Assembly: GCA_903845045.1 (NCBI GenBank)
Contig: CAIMWA010000264.1
Coordinates: 1-41,335, forward strand
Length of the DNA: 41,335 nucleotides
Reading direction: 5' to 3'
Source of the DNA: an uncultured delta proteobacterium
GTDB taxonomy: Bacteria; Myxococcota_A; Polyangia; Polyangiales; Ga0077539
This document shows, piece after piece, positions 26,467 through 35,149 of this stretch. Under the pieces are notes generated by a model. It had not been told where the DNA came from and searched no databases. It saw only the letters and a list, made by a program, of their open reading frames with translations. The number at the start of each line of letters is the position of its first letter. Position 1 is the stretch's first letter. A program made the translations under genes and the position numbers.

Positions 26467-27633
26467 TCAGGCGATGGACTCGAAGAGCCCCGCGGCGCCC
26501 ATGCCGCCGCCGATGCACATGGTCACGATGCCATAGCGCCCGCCGCGACGGCGCAGCTCGTGGAGCAGCGTCGCCGTGAGCTTGGCGCCGGTGCACCCGA
26601 GGGGGTGGCCGAGGGCGATGGCGCCGCCGTTCACGTTGAGCTTCTCGTCGGAGATGCCGAGCTCGCGCTTGCAGTAGAGCGACTGCGACGCGAAGGCCTC
26701 GTTCATCTCGATGAGGTCGATGTCGGCAAGCGTCAGTCCCGTCTTCGCGAGGAGCTTGCGCACCGCCGGGACCGGTCCGATGCCCATGATGTCCGGCGCG
26801 ACGCCGGCCACCTGGAACGCGCGGAAATACCCCAGCGGCTTGATGCCGAGGGCCTCGGCGCGGGCCTTGGACATCACCACCGACGCCGCCGCTCCGTCCG
26901 ACAGCGGCGAGCTGTTGCCCGCGGTGATGGTCCCCGTCGCCGAGAACACGGGACGCAGCGCCCCGAGCTTCTCCGCCGTGGTGTCGGCGCGCACGAATTC
27001 GTCCTTCGCGAAGGTGAAGTCGGCGCGGTTGCGCCCCTCGAAGCGCACGGCCTGCACCGGCGCGATCTCGTCGTCGAAGCGCCCCGCGGCCTGCGCCAAC
27101 GCAGCCTTGCGATGGCTCTCGGCGGCGAAGCGATCTTGCTCGTCGCGCGCCACGCCGAAGCGCTTCGCGACGTTCTCGGCGGTGATGCCCATGGGCGTGT
27201 ACGAGTTCGGAAAGCGCTCCATGACGTCGGCGCTGACGGAGATCTTGTTCCCCGTCATCGGTACGCTGGTCATGGACTCGACGCCACCGGCGATGACCGT
27301 GTCGACGCTCCCGAACGCGACGCGCTCGGCGGCCTGCGCGATGGCCTGGAGGCCGCTCGAGCAGAACCGGTTGATGGTCATCGCGGACGTCTCCTCGGGG
27401 AGTCCCCCGAGAAAGCCCACGACGCGGGCGATGTTGAGCCCCTGCTCGCCCTCGGGCATCGCGCATCCGAGGATCAGGTCGTCGACCTCCTTGGGGTCGA
27501 GCTGCGGAACCTTCGTCAACAGGTGGCGCACCACCTGCCCGGCGAGGTCGTCGGGGCGGGTGAGAGCCAGCGCGCCCTTGTGCGCGCGACCCACGGCGCT
27601 GCGCACGGCAGCTGCGATCACTACGTCGGCCAT
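26467..27633 (-). CDS. fadA: Acetyl-CoA acyltransferase (thiolase) of beta-oxidation
   Basis: It cleaves 3-ketoacyl-CoA with CoA to acetyl-CoA and a shortened acyl-CoA, the last step of fatty-acid beta-oxidation. The 388-aa protein is a typical thiolase length. It has the nucleophilic Cys in [14 protein letters not shown], the NEAFASQSL motif, and the C-terminal [19 protein letters not shown] with the active-site His and second Cys, followed by [18 protein letters not shown]. An AGAGGA Shine-Dalgarno sequence lies 7 nt before the ATG. It starts 14 nt downstream of the multifunctional enzyme gene on the same strand and forms the usual fad pair. FadA-type degradative function is preferred over PhaA because of that partner. 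Confidence 0.93.
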   Translation of the reverse strand: MADVVIAAAVRSAVGRAHKGALALTRPDDLAGQVVRHLLTKVPQLDPKEVDDLILGCAMPEGEQGLNIARVVGFLGGLPEETSAMTINRFCSSGLQAIAQAAERVAFGSVDTVIAGGVESMTSVPMTGNKISVSADVMERFPNSYTPMGITAENVAKRFGVARDEQDRFAAESHRKAALAQAAGRFDDEIAPVQAVRFEGRNRADFTFAKDEFVRADTTAEKLGALRPVFSATGTITAGNSSPLSDGAAASVVMSKARAEALGIKPLGYFRAFQVAGVAPDIMGIGPVPAVRKLLAKTGLTLADIDLIEMNEAFASQSLYCKRELGISDEKLNVNGGAIALGHPLGCTGAKLTATLLHELRRRGGRYGIVTMCIGGGMGAAGLFESIA

Positions 27634-27647
27634 CGTCGTGTCCTCTC

Positions 27648-30017
27648 TCAGTTCCGCAAAGGCTTGTTGTTCATAAGGAAGTACTGCATGCGCGCCTGCG
27701 TCTTCTCCTCGCCGCAGAGCGAGAGGAACGCCTCGCCCTCGAGCTCGAGGACCCGCGACTCGCTCACCGGCGCGACGGCGCCGTCGATGCCGCCGCAGAG
27801 GATGTTCGCGACGTGCAGCGCGACCTTGGCGTCGTGCTCGCTCGCCTGACCGCCCGCCACCAGCGACAGCACCATCATCTTCAGCGTGGCGATGCCGTTC
27901 TGCCCCGGGAGCTTGTACTCCCGCGGCGCCGGCGCGTGCCAGCCGCTGCGCGCGAGCCCGAGAGCCCGGTGCTTCGCGTCGTTCAGCAGCCGCGCGCGGT
28001 CGAAGGTCACGCCGTCGGTGTGGCGCAGGAAGCCGAGCTGCTTCGCCTCGTCGGCGCTCGTCGCGACCTTCGCGAGGGCGATGTTCTTGAAGACCTCGGT
28101 GACGTACGGGTACGCGTCCACCGCGACGCCGTCGGGAATGGACCCGAGCGAGCGCCACAGCAGGTTCATGCACCCGCCGCCGCCGGGCACGAGGCCCATG
28201 CCGACCTCGACGAGGCCCGAGTAGGTCTCGGCGAAGGCCTGCACGGAGCCGGCGCCGAGGCACATCTCGAGGCCGCCGCCGAGGGTCATGCCGTGCGCCG
28301 CCGCGACGACGGGCACCTTCGCGTACTTCATCCGCTGGTTCGCGGCCTGGAAGCGCGCCGCCAGCGCGCGGATGCTCTCGAAGTCACCGGTGCTCGCCGC
28401 CATCGCGACGAGCATCAGGTTCGCGCCGACGGAGAAGTTGTCTCCCTCGTTGAAGAGCACGAGCGCCTCGTAGCGATCCTCGGCGATCTCTACCGCGCGC
28501 TCCTGCGCCTCGATGGTGCCGGGGTCGACGCTGTTCATCTTCGACTTCAGCGTGAGCGCCACCGCGCCGTCGCCGATGTCCCAGAGCGCGCCGCCCTCGT
28601 TCTCCCACACCGGCGCGTCCTTGCGCACCGAGCGGAACGGGCGCGCGCGCACGTCGCTCTCGCGGGCCTCGTAGGCGCCCTTGAGCGGGTTGTAGACGGC
28701 GCCGTCGGCTCGGTACCAGCTCGCGACGCCGGCCTTGCGCATCGCGATCACCGACTCGGGAAGCGCGACGCCGTCGGCGATCATGCGGTCCGTCGTGGCC
28801 GCGAAGCCGAGGGCGTCCCAGGTCTCGAAGGGACCGAGGTCCCAGTTGTATCCCCAGCGCATGGCGTCATCGATGGACCACACGTCGTCGCTGATCTCGC
28901 CAACGCGCCGCGCCGAGTACGAGAGGCCCCGCGCGAGCACCTTCCACGCGAAGCGCCCCGCGGCGCCGGTGTCCGCCGCGAGCGCGCGAAGCCGGTCGCC
29001 CACGTCCTCGACGTCGCGCAGGCTCTTCACGAAGGAGCTGATCTCCTTGGTACTGCGCTTCTCGCGGTACTCGCCGGTGCTGGGATCGAGGGTGAGCACC
29101 CCGTCGCCGCCCTTCTTGTAGAAGCCGCCCTTGGTCTTGTCGCCGAGCTGCTTCTTCTCGACCATCGCCTTGATGTAGGCCGGCACCTCGAAGACCGACC
29201 GGTCCTCGTCGTCGACGAGCGCGCGGTGGCAGTTCTCGGCGACGTGCACGAACGTATCGAGGCCCACCATGTCGGCCGTGCGGAACGCCGCGCTCTTGGG
29301 GCGCCCCATGGGCGTGCCCACGATGGCGTCGACGTCCTCGGGCGTGAGGCCGTCGGTGAGCATCTGGTGGATGCCCGCCATCATGGCGTGCGCGCCGATG
29401 CGGTTGCCGATGAAGTTCGTGGTGTCCTTCGCGACGACGACGCCCTTGCCGAGCACGTCGGCGCCGAAGGACTTCACCCGCGCGAACGCCGCCGGGTCCG
29501 TGTCGGCGCCGGGCACGAGCTCGAGGAGCTTCATGTAGCGGGGAGGGTTGAAGAAGTGGATCACCATGAAGCGCTTGAGGAACGACTCGCCGCGCCCCTC
29601 GAGCATCGCAGCGATGCGCAGCCCCGAGGTGTTCGAGGCGACCAGCGTGTGCGCGCCGGCGAGGGCCTCGAGGCGCGCGAAGAGGGCGCGCTTGATGTCG
29701 AGGTTCTCGACCACGGCCTCGATGATCAGGTCACAGCCGCCGACCTTCGCGAGGTCGTCCTCGAAGTTGCCGACGCTCACGAGGCCCGCGCGCGAGGGGT
29801 GGAAGAACGCCGCCGGCCGCGCCTTCAGAGCCTTGTCGAGGCCGCCCTGGGCGAAGCGGTTCCGCGCCGCGCGGTCGCCCGCCTCGGCCGCGGTGAGGTT
29901 CGGCGGAACGATGTCGAGCAGCAAAGCCTCGATGCCCGCGTTGGCGAGGTGCGCGGCGATGCCCGCGCCCATCACGCCGGCGCCGAGCACCGCAACCCGT
30001 CGAATGGGATGACTCAT
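27648..30017 (-). CDS. 3-hydroxyacyl-CoA dehydrogenase / enoyl-CoA hydratase (FadN/FadB type)
   Basis: This bifunctional enzyme hydrates enoyl-CoA and oxidises the 3-hydroxyacyl-CoA with NAD in beta-oxidation. The 789 aa are ordered dehydrogenase first (Rossmann [20 protein letters not shown], residues 8-27; active-site motif [19 protein letters not shown]; substrate domain to about 400) and crotonase last ([13 protein letters not shown] and [17 protein letters not shown]). This order and length match Bacillus FadN, whereas E. coli FadB has the hydratase first. The ATG is supported by AAGGAG 8 nt upstream. It is the first gene of a two-gene operon with the thiolase and lies divergent from the histone-tailed gene. 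Confidence 0.93.
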   Translation of the reverse strand: MSHPIRRVAVLGAGVMGAGIAAHLANAGIEALLLDIVPPNLTAAEAGDRAARNRFAQGGLDKALKARPAAFFHPSRAGLVSVGNFEDDLAKVGGCDLIIEAVVENLDIKRALFARLEALAGAHTLVASNTSGLRIAAMLEGRGESFLKRFMVIHFFNPPRYMKLLELVPGADTDPAAFARVKSFGADVLGKGVVVAKDTTNFIGNRIGAHAMMAGIHQMLTDGLTPEDVDAIVGTPMGRPKSAAFRTADMVGLDTFVHVAENCHRALVDDEDRSVFEVPAYIKAMVEKKQLGDKTKGGFYKKGGDGVLTLDPSTGEYREKRSTKEISSFVKSLRDVEDVGDRLRALAADTGAAGRFAWKVLARGLSYSARRVGEISDDVWSIDDAMRWGYNWDLGPFETWDALGFAATTDRMIADGVALPESVIAMRKAGVASWYRADGAVYNPLKGAYEARESDVRARPFRSVRKDAPVWENEGGALWDIGDGAVALTLKSKMNSVDPGTIEAQERAVEIAEDRYEALVLFNEGDNFSVGANLMLVAMAASTGDFESIRALAARFQAANQRMKYAKVPVVAAAHGMTLGGGLEMCLGAGSVQAFAETYSGLVEVGMGLVPGGGGCMNLLWRSLGSIPDGVAVDAYPYVTEVFKNIALAKVATSADEAKQLGFLRHTDGVTFDRARLLNDAKHRALGLARSGWHAPAPREYKLPGQNGIATLKMMVLSLVAGGQASEHDAKVALHVANILCGGIDGAVAPVSESRVLELEGEAFLSLCGEEKTQARMQYFLMNNKPLRN

Positions 30018-30220
30018 CCGGAAAGCTCCTTCGTGCGTCTTCGCGTGGCGCGGGCGTACGGTGCCGCCAGCACCCGCAGGTTCGAATGCGCGCGGAGTCT
30101 ATGGGGACCGCACGCGCCCCGCACAAGCGCCGTCGACGCACTGCGCAAAGACCCTCGGTGGCTTGAATTCCCTTGACTTCGGAAATGCGCAAGCCGTCAC
30201 TTGACGCCACCCGCGAACGG

Positions 30221-30249
30221 TGGACGCCGCGTTCGGGACAGTGCTAAGG
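30221..30249 (+). promoter_or_regulatory. Putative promoter of the histone-tailed protein gene
   Basis: TGGACG (30221-30226), a 17-bp spacer and CTAAGG (30244-30249) resemble a vegetative promoter. The predicted start of transcription (about 30256) falls at the first base of the hairpin at 30256-30281. The leader to the ATG would be about 66 nt and includes a GGAGAGAG ribosome-binding site. Confidence 0.4.
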
Positions 30250-30255
30250 GGTGGC

Positions 30256-30281
30256 CGAAGCCGTGACGATCCGCGGCTTCG
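30256..30281 (+). promoter_or_regulatory. 8-bp stem-loop at the predicted 5' end of the mRNA
   Basis: CGAAGCCG (30256-30263) and CGGCTTCG (30274-30281) are perfect inverted arms around a 10-nt loop. A hairpin at the extreme 5' end can protect an mRNA from decay. It could also be an operator. The role is inferred. Confidence 0.4.
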
Positions 30282-30321
30282 ACGGACCTACGGGATCGGG
30301 GATCGATTTGGAGAGAGTCTC

Positions 30322-31107
30322 ATGCCGAAGGCCAAGGCGAGCCGCGCGGTGCGCGGAAAGCCCTCAGTAAAAGCGAAGAGCCCCGCGAAGCCCGCGAAGA
30401 AGCCCGCATCGGCGCCGAAGGCCGCGAAGCCCGCGAAGAAGCCTGCGAAGAAGGCAGCTCCGTCGCCGAAGGCCGCCAAGCCTGCGAAGGCCGCGAAGTC
30501 CGCCGCGGCCAAGGCTCCTGCGAAGTCCGTCGCGAAGGCCGCCCCGCCGGCCAAGGTCGCCGTGGCCGTCGCCGTCGCGGCGCCCGCTGCCGACGCTTCG
30601 GGGTCCGTGAAGAAGAAGAAGGTGAAGCGCGGCGCGCCGCCGATGCTCCCGCGTCGCCTCGCCCGCCGCCCGCTGCCGTCGCCTGGCACGCCTCCGCCGC
30701 CGCCGAAGGCCACCCAGCCGGGGTCGCTCCACGCACCGGCGCGCGCGCCGGACGGCGCCGAGGGCCTCAAGGTGCGGCTCATGGCCGTCATCAACGACCT
30801 GGGCAAGCTCCGCTCGCTCAAGCGCTCGCTGCAGAAGCAGTTCTGGGAGGCCGGCCGCATCCTCTCGGAGCTCTCGCGCCCGGAGCTTTACCAGGCCAAG
30901 GGCTACGGGAGCTGGGAGTCCTTCGTGGAGCGCGAGATCGAGCGCGAGCTCGCCATCGGCCGCACCACCGCCGAGGAGCTTCGCCGCGTCGTCGTCGTGT
31001 TCCAGCGCGAAGCCGCCGAGGAGCTCGGCTTCGAGCGCCTGCGCCAGGCGCTGAAGATCCTCTACCCCGAGCCGGGCAACACCCCGGTGGGAGCGTCGGT
31101 GGCCTGA
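30322..31107 (+). CDS. Histone H1-like Lys/Ala/Pro-tailed protein with a C-terminal helical domain
   Basis: This is a 261-aa predicted DNA-associated protein. Residues about 1-110 are a basic, repetitive tail built from KPAKKPA/KAAKPAKKA units, resembling eukaryotic H1 and bacterial AlgP/Hc1 tails. A Pro-rich linker follows (about 115-150). The C-terminal part (about 150-255) is helical, with LYQAKGYGSWESFVEREIER and LAIGRTTAEELRRVV, a form seen in deltaproteobacterial proteins with an HTH-like domain. The ATG is supported by GGAGAGAG 7-8 nt upstream. The tail would bind DNA nonspecifically and the C-terminal domain could give specificity or partner binding; this is inference. The next gene starts 7 nt later. 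Confidence 0.75.
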   Translation: MPKAKASRAVRGKPSVKAKSPAKPAKKPASAPKAAKPAKKPAKKAAPSPKAAKPAKAAKSAAAKAPAKSVAKAAPPAKVAVAVAVAAPAADASGSVKKKKVKRGAPPMLPRRLARRPLPSPGTPPPPPKATQPGSLHAPARAPDGAEGLKVRLMAVINDLGKLRSLKRSLQKQFWEAGRILSELSRPELYQAKGYGSWESFVEREIERELAIGRTTAEELRRVVVVFQREAAEELGFERLRQALKILYPEPGNTPVGASVA

Positions 31108-31114
31108 TCCGTCC

Positions 31115-32422
31115 GTGCTCGCGCTCCTCGTCACCGCGCTCTTCATCCTCCTCAATGGCTTCTTCGTCGCGGCCGAGTTCTCGCTCGTCAAGCTCCGCGC
31201 GACGCAGCTCGAGCGCATCGCGCACCGCGACGACCCCGCGGCGCGCACCCTCGTCGACATCTGCCAGCACCTCGACCGCTTCCTCTCCGCGACGCAGCTC
31301 GGCATCACCCTCGCCTCCCTCGGCCTCGGCTGGATCGGCGAGCCCGCCATCGCTGCGGTCTTCGAGGGCGCCGCGGCGCGCCTCGGGTTCCGCGCGTCGC
31401 CGGCGCTGCACTCGGTGGCCTTCGTCGTCGGCTTCAGCCTGCTGACGGCCTCGCACATCATCTTCGGCGAGCTCGCCCCGAAGCTCCTCGCGATCTCCCA
31501 CGCGGAGCGCGTCTCGCTGGCCGTCGCGCGTCCGCTGCGGTGGTTCTACTGGGCGACGTGGCCCGCGCTCATGGCCATCAACGGCGGCGCGTCGCTGCTG
31601 CTGCGCGCCGTCGGCCACGCGGGCATGCGCGACGCCGAGGGGGCCCTCTCCGAGGAGGAGATCCTCGGGCTCATGACGCAGGCCTACGCCAAGGGACGGC
31701 TCTCGCAGCAGAAGCGGCAGCTCCTCGAGCGCATGGCGCGCTTCGTCGAGGGCACTGCGCGGGGCATCATGGTGCCGCGGCTCGACGTGACCTGGCTCGA
31801 CGTCGACATGCCCGTCGACGCCGCTATCGCGCGCATGCGCGCCTCGGGCTTCACGCGCTATCCCCTCGTCGAGGGCGGCGACCTCGACCGCGTCGCGGGC
31901 TACGTGCACTTCAAGGACGTCATCCAGGACTCGAAGACCCCGGCGTCGCTCTGGATGGTGCTCCGCGAGATCCTCGTGGTGCCCGAGAGCAAGGGTCTCT
32001 TCGACCTCATGCGCGAGATGCAGAGCAAGCAGCAGCCGATGGCGCTCGTCGTCGACGAGTTCGGCGGCACCAGCGGCGTGCTCACCCTCGAGGACGTGCT
32101 CGAGGAGATCGTCGGCGAGATCCGCGACGAGCACGACAAGGAGCACGACTCTCCGACGCTCGAGACCCGCGCCGACGGCGTGGTGGTGGCCGCGGGCCGC
32201 GTGACGCTCAACGACCTCGAGTCGCGCGGCGTGAACCTGGGCGCCGCCGACGCCGAGACCCTCGCGGGCGCCGTGGTGGAGCGTCTCGGGCGCCTCGCGC
32301 GGGCCGGCGACGTGGTGGTGTTCGACCACTGGGAGGCGCGCATCGACCAGGTGCGCCGCCGCCGCGTGGAGCGGGTGATCCTCAAGCCCCGGCCGTCGTC
32401 GCAGCGCCCCGGCGGCGCCTGA
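31115..32422 (+). CDS. CNNM/CorC (TlyC-like) transporter-family membrane protein
   Basis: This is a 435-aa inner-membrane protein with an N-terminal DUF21 (CNNM) domain (about residues 1-190). It begins LALLVTALFILLNGFFVAAEFSLVK and includes ATQLGITLASLGLGWIGEPA and the hallmark FGELAPKLLAI. A CBS-domain pair (about 205-330) contains FTRYPLVEG and VDEFGGTSGVLTLEDVLEEI. A C-terminal CorC_HlyC domain (about 345-430) ends it. The family is linked to Mg/Co homeostasis, and older annotations call it hemolysin. The start is GTG, 7 nt after the histone-tailed gene. Only 2 nt separate its stop from the convergent peptidase gene. Confidence 0.9.
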   Translation: MLALLVTALFILLNGFFVAAEFSLVKLRATQLERIAHRDDPAARTLVDICQHLDRFLSATQLGITLASLGLGWIGEPAIAAVFEGAAARLGFRASPALHSVAFVVGFSLLTASHIIFGELAPKLLAISHAERVSLAVARPLRWFYWATWPALMAINGGASLLLRAVGHAGMRDAEGALSEEEILGLMTQAYAKGRLSQQKRQLLERMARFVEGTARGIMVPRLDVTWLDVDMPVDAAIARMRASGFTRYPLVEGGDLDRVAGYVHFKDVIQDSKTPASLWMVLREILVVPESKGLFDLMREMQSKQQPMALVVDEFGGTSGVLTLEDVLEEIVGEIRDEHDKEHDSPTLETRADGVVVAAGRVTLNDLESRGVNLGAADAETLAGAVVERLGRLARAGDVVVFDHWEARIDQVRRRRVERVILKPRPSSQRPGGA

Positions 32423-32424
32423 CG

Positions 32425-33237
32425 TCAGTCCCGCGGGCGCGCGTCGTCGGCGACGTCGCGGGCGGTCTCTTCGAGGGGCACGGGCTCGCCGCGTCCGCCG
32501 ACGAGCCACGCCTCGTCGGTGGTGCGCACGTCGACGTGCACGAAGTTGCCGCGCGTCGAGAGCCCGCAGCCCATGCCGTGGATGGTCTGGCAGAACTCCC
32601 ACACCGCGCGCAGCGGGATGCCCTCGACGCGGAGGTCGACGGCGTAGCCGAGGGCGTGGCGGTTGCGCGGTGCGTCGCTGCTCCCGCGGTGCGGACGGAA
32701 CCCGGACACCACGGTGATCGTGCGGCCGCCGAAGCGGCTGCTCAGCATCGGGAACACCCGCAGCAACCGCGGATGGACGATGTGCACGGCGCCGTCCCGG
32801 GACTGCATCCAGCGCTCGACGCGGCGGCGCAGGGCCGGCCCCGAGGCGTTGAAGTTGGCTGTCGTCTCGGCCCCGTCGCGCGCGCGGACCATGGTCACGA
32901 CGCCCGCGCGGTGCACGTTGCCGTCGTCGTCGCGAGCGCTCTCGTCGCGCGTCGGCAGCGTGCGCAGCGTCTCCTCGGGAACACCCTCGGGGAGCCGCAG
33001 CCGTCGCCCCACGGCGAGGCGGTACGGCGGCGCGATGGAGTTGATGGCCGTGAGCTCGCGCACCGGCACCTCGAGCTGCGTCGCGATGCGCTGCACCGAG
33101 TCGCCGGGGCGCACGATGTACACTCGGTCGCGAGCGCGCACCGGTCCTTGCGCGGACCTCGGGGCGCGCGCCTGGGCGCCCACGGCGGGTGCGAGGCCCA
33201 GCAGCGCGGCGAAGATCGCGAAGGCAGACCGTCCCAT
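32425..33237 (-). CDS. LysM plus DUF882 (MepK/YcbK-like) murein peptidase
   Basis: This is a predicted periplasmic peptidoglycan enzyme of 270 aa. A signal peptide (MGRSAFAIFAALLGLAPAVGA) is followed by a LysM domain (about residues 40-90, YIVRPGDSVQRIATQLEVPV and INSIAPPYRLAVGRRLRLPEG). A linker leads to a C-terminal M15/DUF882 domain with likely zinc ligands in NRHALGYAVDLR (His, Asp) and NFVHVDVR (His). Members of this family cut peptide cross-links in murein. The ATG lies 8 nt after the tatA stop on the same strand, so the two form an operon. VanY-type D,D-carboxypeptidase is the alternative. Confidence 0.87.
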   Translation of the reverse strand: MGRSAFAIFAALLGLAPAVGAQARAPRSAQGPVRARDRVYIVRPGDSVQRIATQLEVPVRELTAINSIAPPYRLAVGRRLRLPEGVPEETLRTLPTRDESARDDDGNVHRAGVVTMVRARDGAETTANFNASGPALRRRVERWMQSRDGAVHIVHPRLLRVFPMLSSRFGGRTITVVSGFRPHRGSSDAPRNRHALGYAVDLRVEGIPLRAVWEFCQTIHGMGCGLSTRGNFVHVDVRTTDEAWLVGGRGEPVPLEETARDVADDARPRD

Positions 33238-33245
33238 CGCCGCGC

Positions 33246-33434
33246 TCAGCCCTTGCGGTCGTCGCTCGGGTCCGCGGGGCGCACCGTGATCCGGTCGTCG
33301 TTGCGCAGCCCGCGCTTGAAATTGCGCATGAACCCGCCGAGCGCGTCGCCGATGGCGTTCACCTTGGAGCCCCCGAACACCACGGCGCACAGGATCAGGA
33401 TGAACAGGATCTCGCCGGTACCGGGGAGGCGCAT
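33246..33434 (-). CDS. tatA: Twin-arginine translocase subunit TatA/TatE
   Basis: This is a small pore-forming subunit of the Tat export system. The 62-aa protein has an N-terminal membrane helix (GTGEILFILILCAVVFGGSKV, residues 5-25) ending in the FG hinge, an amphipathic helix (NAIGDALGGFMRNFKRGL), and a short charged tail. It is at the short end of the family, and no tatB or tatC is nearby. It precedes the LysM/DUF882 peptidase gene by 8 nt. The window also encodes a Tat-signal lipoprotein (9657). TatB is less likely because the tail is short. Confidence 0.85.
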   Translation of the reverse strand: MRLPGTGEILFILILCAVVFGGSKVNAIGDALGGFMRNFKRGLRNDDRITVRPADPSDDRKG

Positions 33435-33491
33435 GGCGGGGCTTTCGCACGCTGCGACGGCGCGCGCAAGCCGTGGCGGACGCCCCTGGAA

Positions 33492-33521
33492 TTGCTGGTC
33501 CGCGGCGAATTCGCGTATCTG
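33492..33521 (+). promoter_or_regulatory. Putative promoter of sixA (TTGCTG-18-TATCTG)
   Basis: TTGCTG (33492-33497) and TATCTG (33516-33521) are 18 bp apart, in a locally AT-richer stretch. The sixA ATG follows 8 nt after the -10-like hexamer, predicting a leaderless transcript; no Shine-Dalgarno sequence is visible. Confidence 0.45.
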
Positions 33522-33529
33522 TGGGCGCC

Positions 33530-34015
33530 ATGCGGCTCTATCTCCTGCGGCACGGCGACGCGGTGGACGCTTCGCGGAGCACCCCCGACGCGCACCGTTG
33601 GCTCACCGCGCGCGGCCGCGACGAGACGCTGCGCACCGCCGAGCACCTGCGCACGCTTGCCGCCCCCGTGGCCGTGCTGACGTCGCCGCTCGTTCGCGCC
33701 GTGCAGACCGCGGAGATCGTGCACGCCGTGGGCGCGCGCAAGGACCCGCCGACGGTCTTCGCCGCGCTGGCCACCGGAGCCCTGGGCGAGATCGTCGAGC
33801 GGGTGGAGGACGCTGCGCACGAGGTGCTGCTGCTCGTCGGCCACGAGCCCACGCTCTCGGCGCTGGCGCGGCGGCTCTGCGGCACCGACACCCCGTCGGG
33901 GCTCGAGAAGTCGTCGCTGGTGGTGCTGCGCCGCGACGACGGAGCGTGGAGCCTCGAGGACGTCTTCGTGCCGCGCGCCGCGTCCGGGGCGGCACTGGGC
34001 GGGGGGCGTCGGTGA
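33530..34015 (+). CDS. sixA: Phosphohistidine phosphatase SixA
   Basis: This small histidine-phosphatase-superfamily enzyme removes phosphate from phosphohistidine, as on HPt domains. The 161 aa are the usual SixA length. It has the catalytic RHG motif at the N-terminus (MRLYLLRHGDAVD), an Arg/Glu region (LTSPLVRAVQTAEIV), and the second catalytic His in VGHEPTLSALARRL. It would act in the cytoplasm. The stop overlaps the GTG of the following hydrolase gene (GTGA). A distant phosphoglycerate-mutase-like role cannot be excluded. Confidence 0.9.
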   Translation: MRLYLLRHGDAVDASRSTPDAHRWLTARGRDETLRTAEHLRTLAAPVAVLTSPLVRAVQTAEIVHAVGARKDPPTVFAALATGALGEIVERVEDAAHEVLLLVGHEPTLSALARRLCGTDTPSGLEKSSLVVLRRDDGAWSLEDVFVPRAASGAALGGGRR

Positions 34016-35088
34016 GCGATCGACGTTCTCCGTCGCTGGCCGAGCGCTGGGTCAACGCCGCGGGGGCCTGGGTCGACCGCACCGCCGTGGACCTCGCGCT
34101 GGACCTCGGCCGTCGTCCGGGTCGCGAGAAGCCCGATCCCGAGCAGCAGCTCCGGCAGCTCGCGCGCGTGGCCGAGGCCTACGGCGACGCGGCGTATGTC
34201 ACGAACCCCGACGCGTTCTTCGTTCCGCCCGCGGCCCCTCGCGTACGGCGCGCGTCGGTGCGCTCGCTCCCCGACGGTGGCGCGGTCGAGGACCTCTCGT
34301 TTCCGAGCTCGTTCGTGCCGGTGCACCCGTTCCCCCGGGACGAGTACCTCGCCTTCGAGGCGAACCGCGTGGCGCACGCGCGGCGCTGGCGGCACCCGAC
34401 CCCACGGCCCGCGGTGGTGTGCATCCACGGATACCTCGGCGGCAACTTGTCCTTCGAGGAGATCTCCTTCGAGGCGATGCGGCTCTACGGATGGGGCCTC
34501 GACGTGCTCGTGGCGGTGCTTCCGTTCCATGGGCTGCGCGCGCCGCCGGGGCGCCGCGGGATGTTCCCTGGATCGAACCCGTGGCGCGCCGTCGAGGGCT
34601 TCGCGCAGTCCATCGGCGACCTGCGGGCATGGAGCGCGTGGCTTCGCGGCGAGGGCTCGTCGGCGGTGGGCGCCTTCGGCATGTCCCTCGGCGGATACAC
34701 CACGGGGCTCTGGGCCACGGTGGACCCGACGGTCGACTTCGCCGCCATGATGATCCCGCTCGCGAGCATCGGAGACGCGTACCTCGAGCATCGTGCGGGA
34801 CGCGCCGACGCCGTGCCCGACTGGGTTCCCCGGCGCATCGACCAGGCCCTGGCGGTGGTCTCGCCGTTCGCGCGGGCGTCGAAGGTCGCTCCTTCGCGCG
34901 CGCTCGTGCTCGCCGCAGCCAACGACCGCATCACCCCCCGGGGCCACGCCGAGCGCCTCCGCGCACATTTCGACGCCCGCCTCGACACCTTCGCCGGCGG
35001 CCATTTGCTGCAGCTCGGGCGTCGTCGGGCCTTCGCGACGCTGCGGGAGTTCCTCGGCGACGCCCAGATCCTCCCTCCGGCCCGCTGA
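34012..35088 (+). CDS. Alpha/beta-hydrolase family protein
   Basis: This is a 358-aa predicted serine hydrolase without a signal peptide. A charged N-terminal region (about 1-110) precedes the core: oxyanion strand VVCIHGYLGGNLSFEE, nucleophile elbow AFGMSLGGYTTGLWA (Ser), acid region VLAAANDRITP (Asp), and catalytic His in FAGGHLLQLGRR. The form resembles the DUF3141/abhydrolase-18-like enzymes of myxobacteria; the substrate is unknown. The GTG start overlaps the sixA stop, so the two are translationally coupled, although no functional link is evident. Confidence 0.85.
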   Translation: MSDRRSPSLAERWVNAAGAWVDRTAVDLALDLGRRPGREKPDPEQQLRQLARVAEAYGDAAYVTNPDAFFVPPAAPRVRRASVRSLPDGGAVEDLSFPSSFVPVHPFPRDEYLAFEANRVAHARRWRHPTPRPAVVCIHGYLGGNLSFEEISFEAMRLYGWGLDVLVAVLPFHGLRAPPGRRGMFPGSNPWRAVEGFAQSIGDLRAWSAWLRGEGSSAVGAFGMSLGGYTTGLWATVDPTVDFAAMMIPLASIGDAYLEHRAGRADAVPDWVPRRIDQALAVVSPFARASKVAPSRALVLAAANDRITPRGHAERLRAHFDARLDTFAGGHLLQLGRRRAFATLREFLGDAQILPPAR

Positions 35089-35149
35089 ATTCCCCCGACG
35101 CGGTGCGTCCTTGCGCTCGCGGCGTCTCCGTGGCGCCATCCCCCCGGTG

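Larger units (their letters stand above)
30018..30321. other. 304-nt divergent intergenic region between the fad operon and the histone-tailed gene
   Basis: The fad side (30018-30031) holds a standard Shine-Dalgarno AAGGAG. The opposite side contains several TTGA-type hexamers on + (TTGAAT 30163, TTGACT 30173, TTGACG 30211) and the better promoter candidate at 30221-30249. A GGTTCGAAT near 30079 looks like a tRNA T-loop, but the flanks do not pair. No small gene is supported. Confidence 0.6.

Noticed and set aside
30075..30110. tRNA-like T-loop sequence GGTTCGAAT in the fad divergent region
   Set aside because: The bases on each side do not form a T stem, and no acceptor or anticodon arm can be drawn around it.
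30350..30560. Repetitive GCGAAG/AAGCCC tract as a possible CRISPR or non-coding repeat array
   Set aside because: The repeats are in frame and encode the Lys/Ala/Pro tail; there are no uniform spacers.
34012..35088. Functional link between SixA and the overlapping hydrolase
   Set aside because: The 4-nt overlap is real, but nothing in the hydrolase sequence suggests a role in phosphohistidine signalling.
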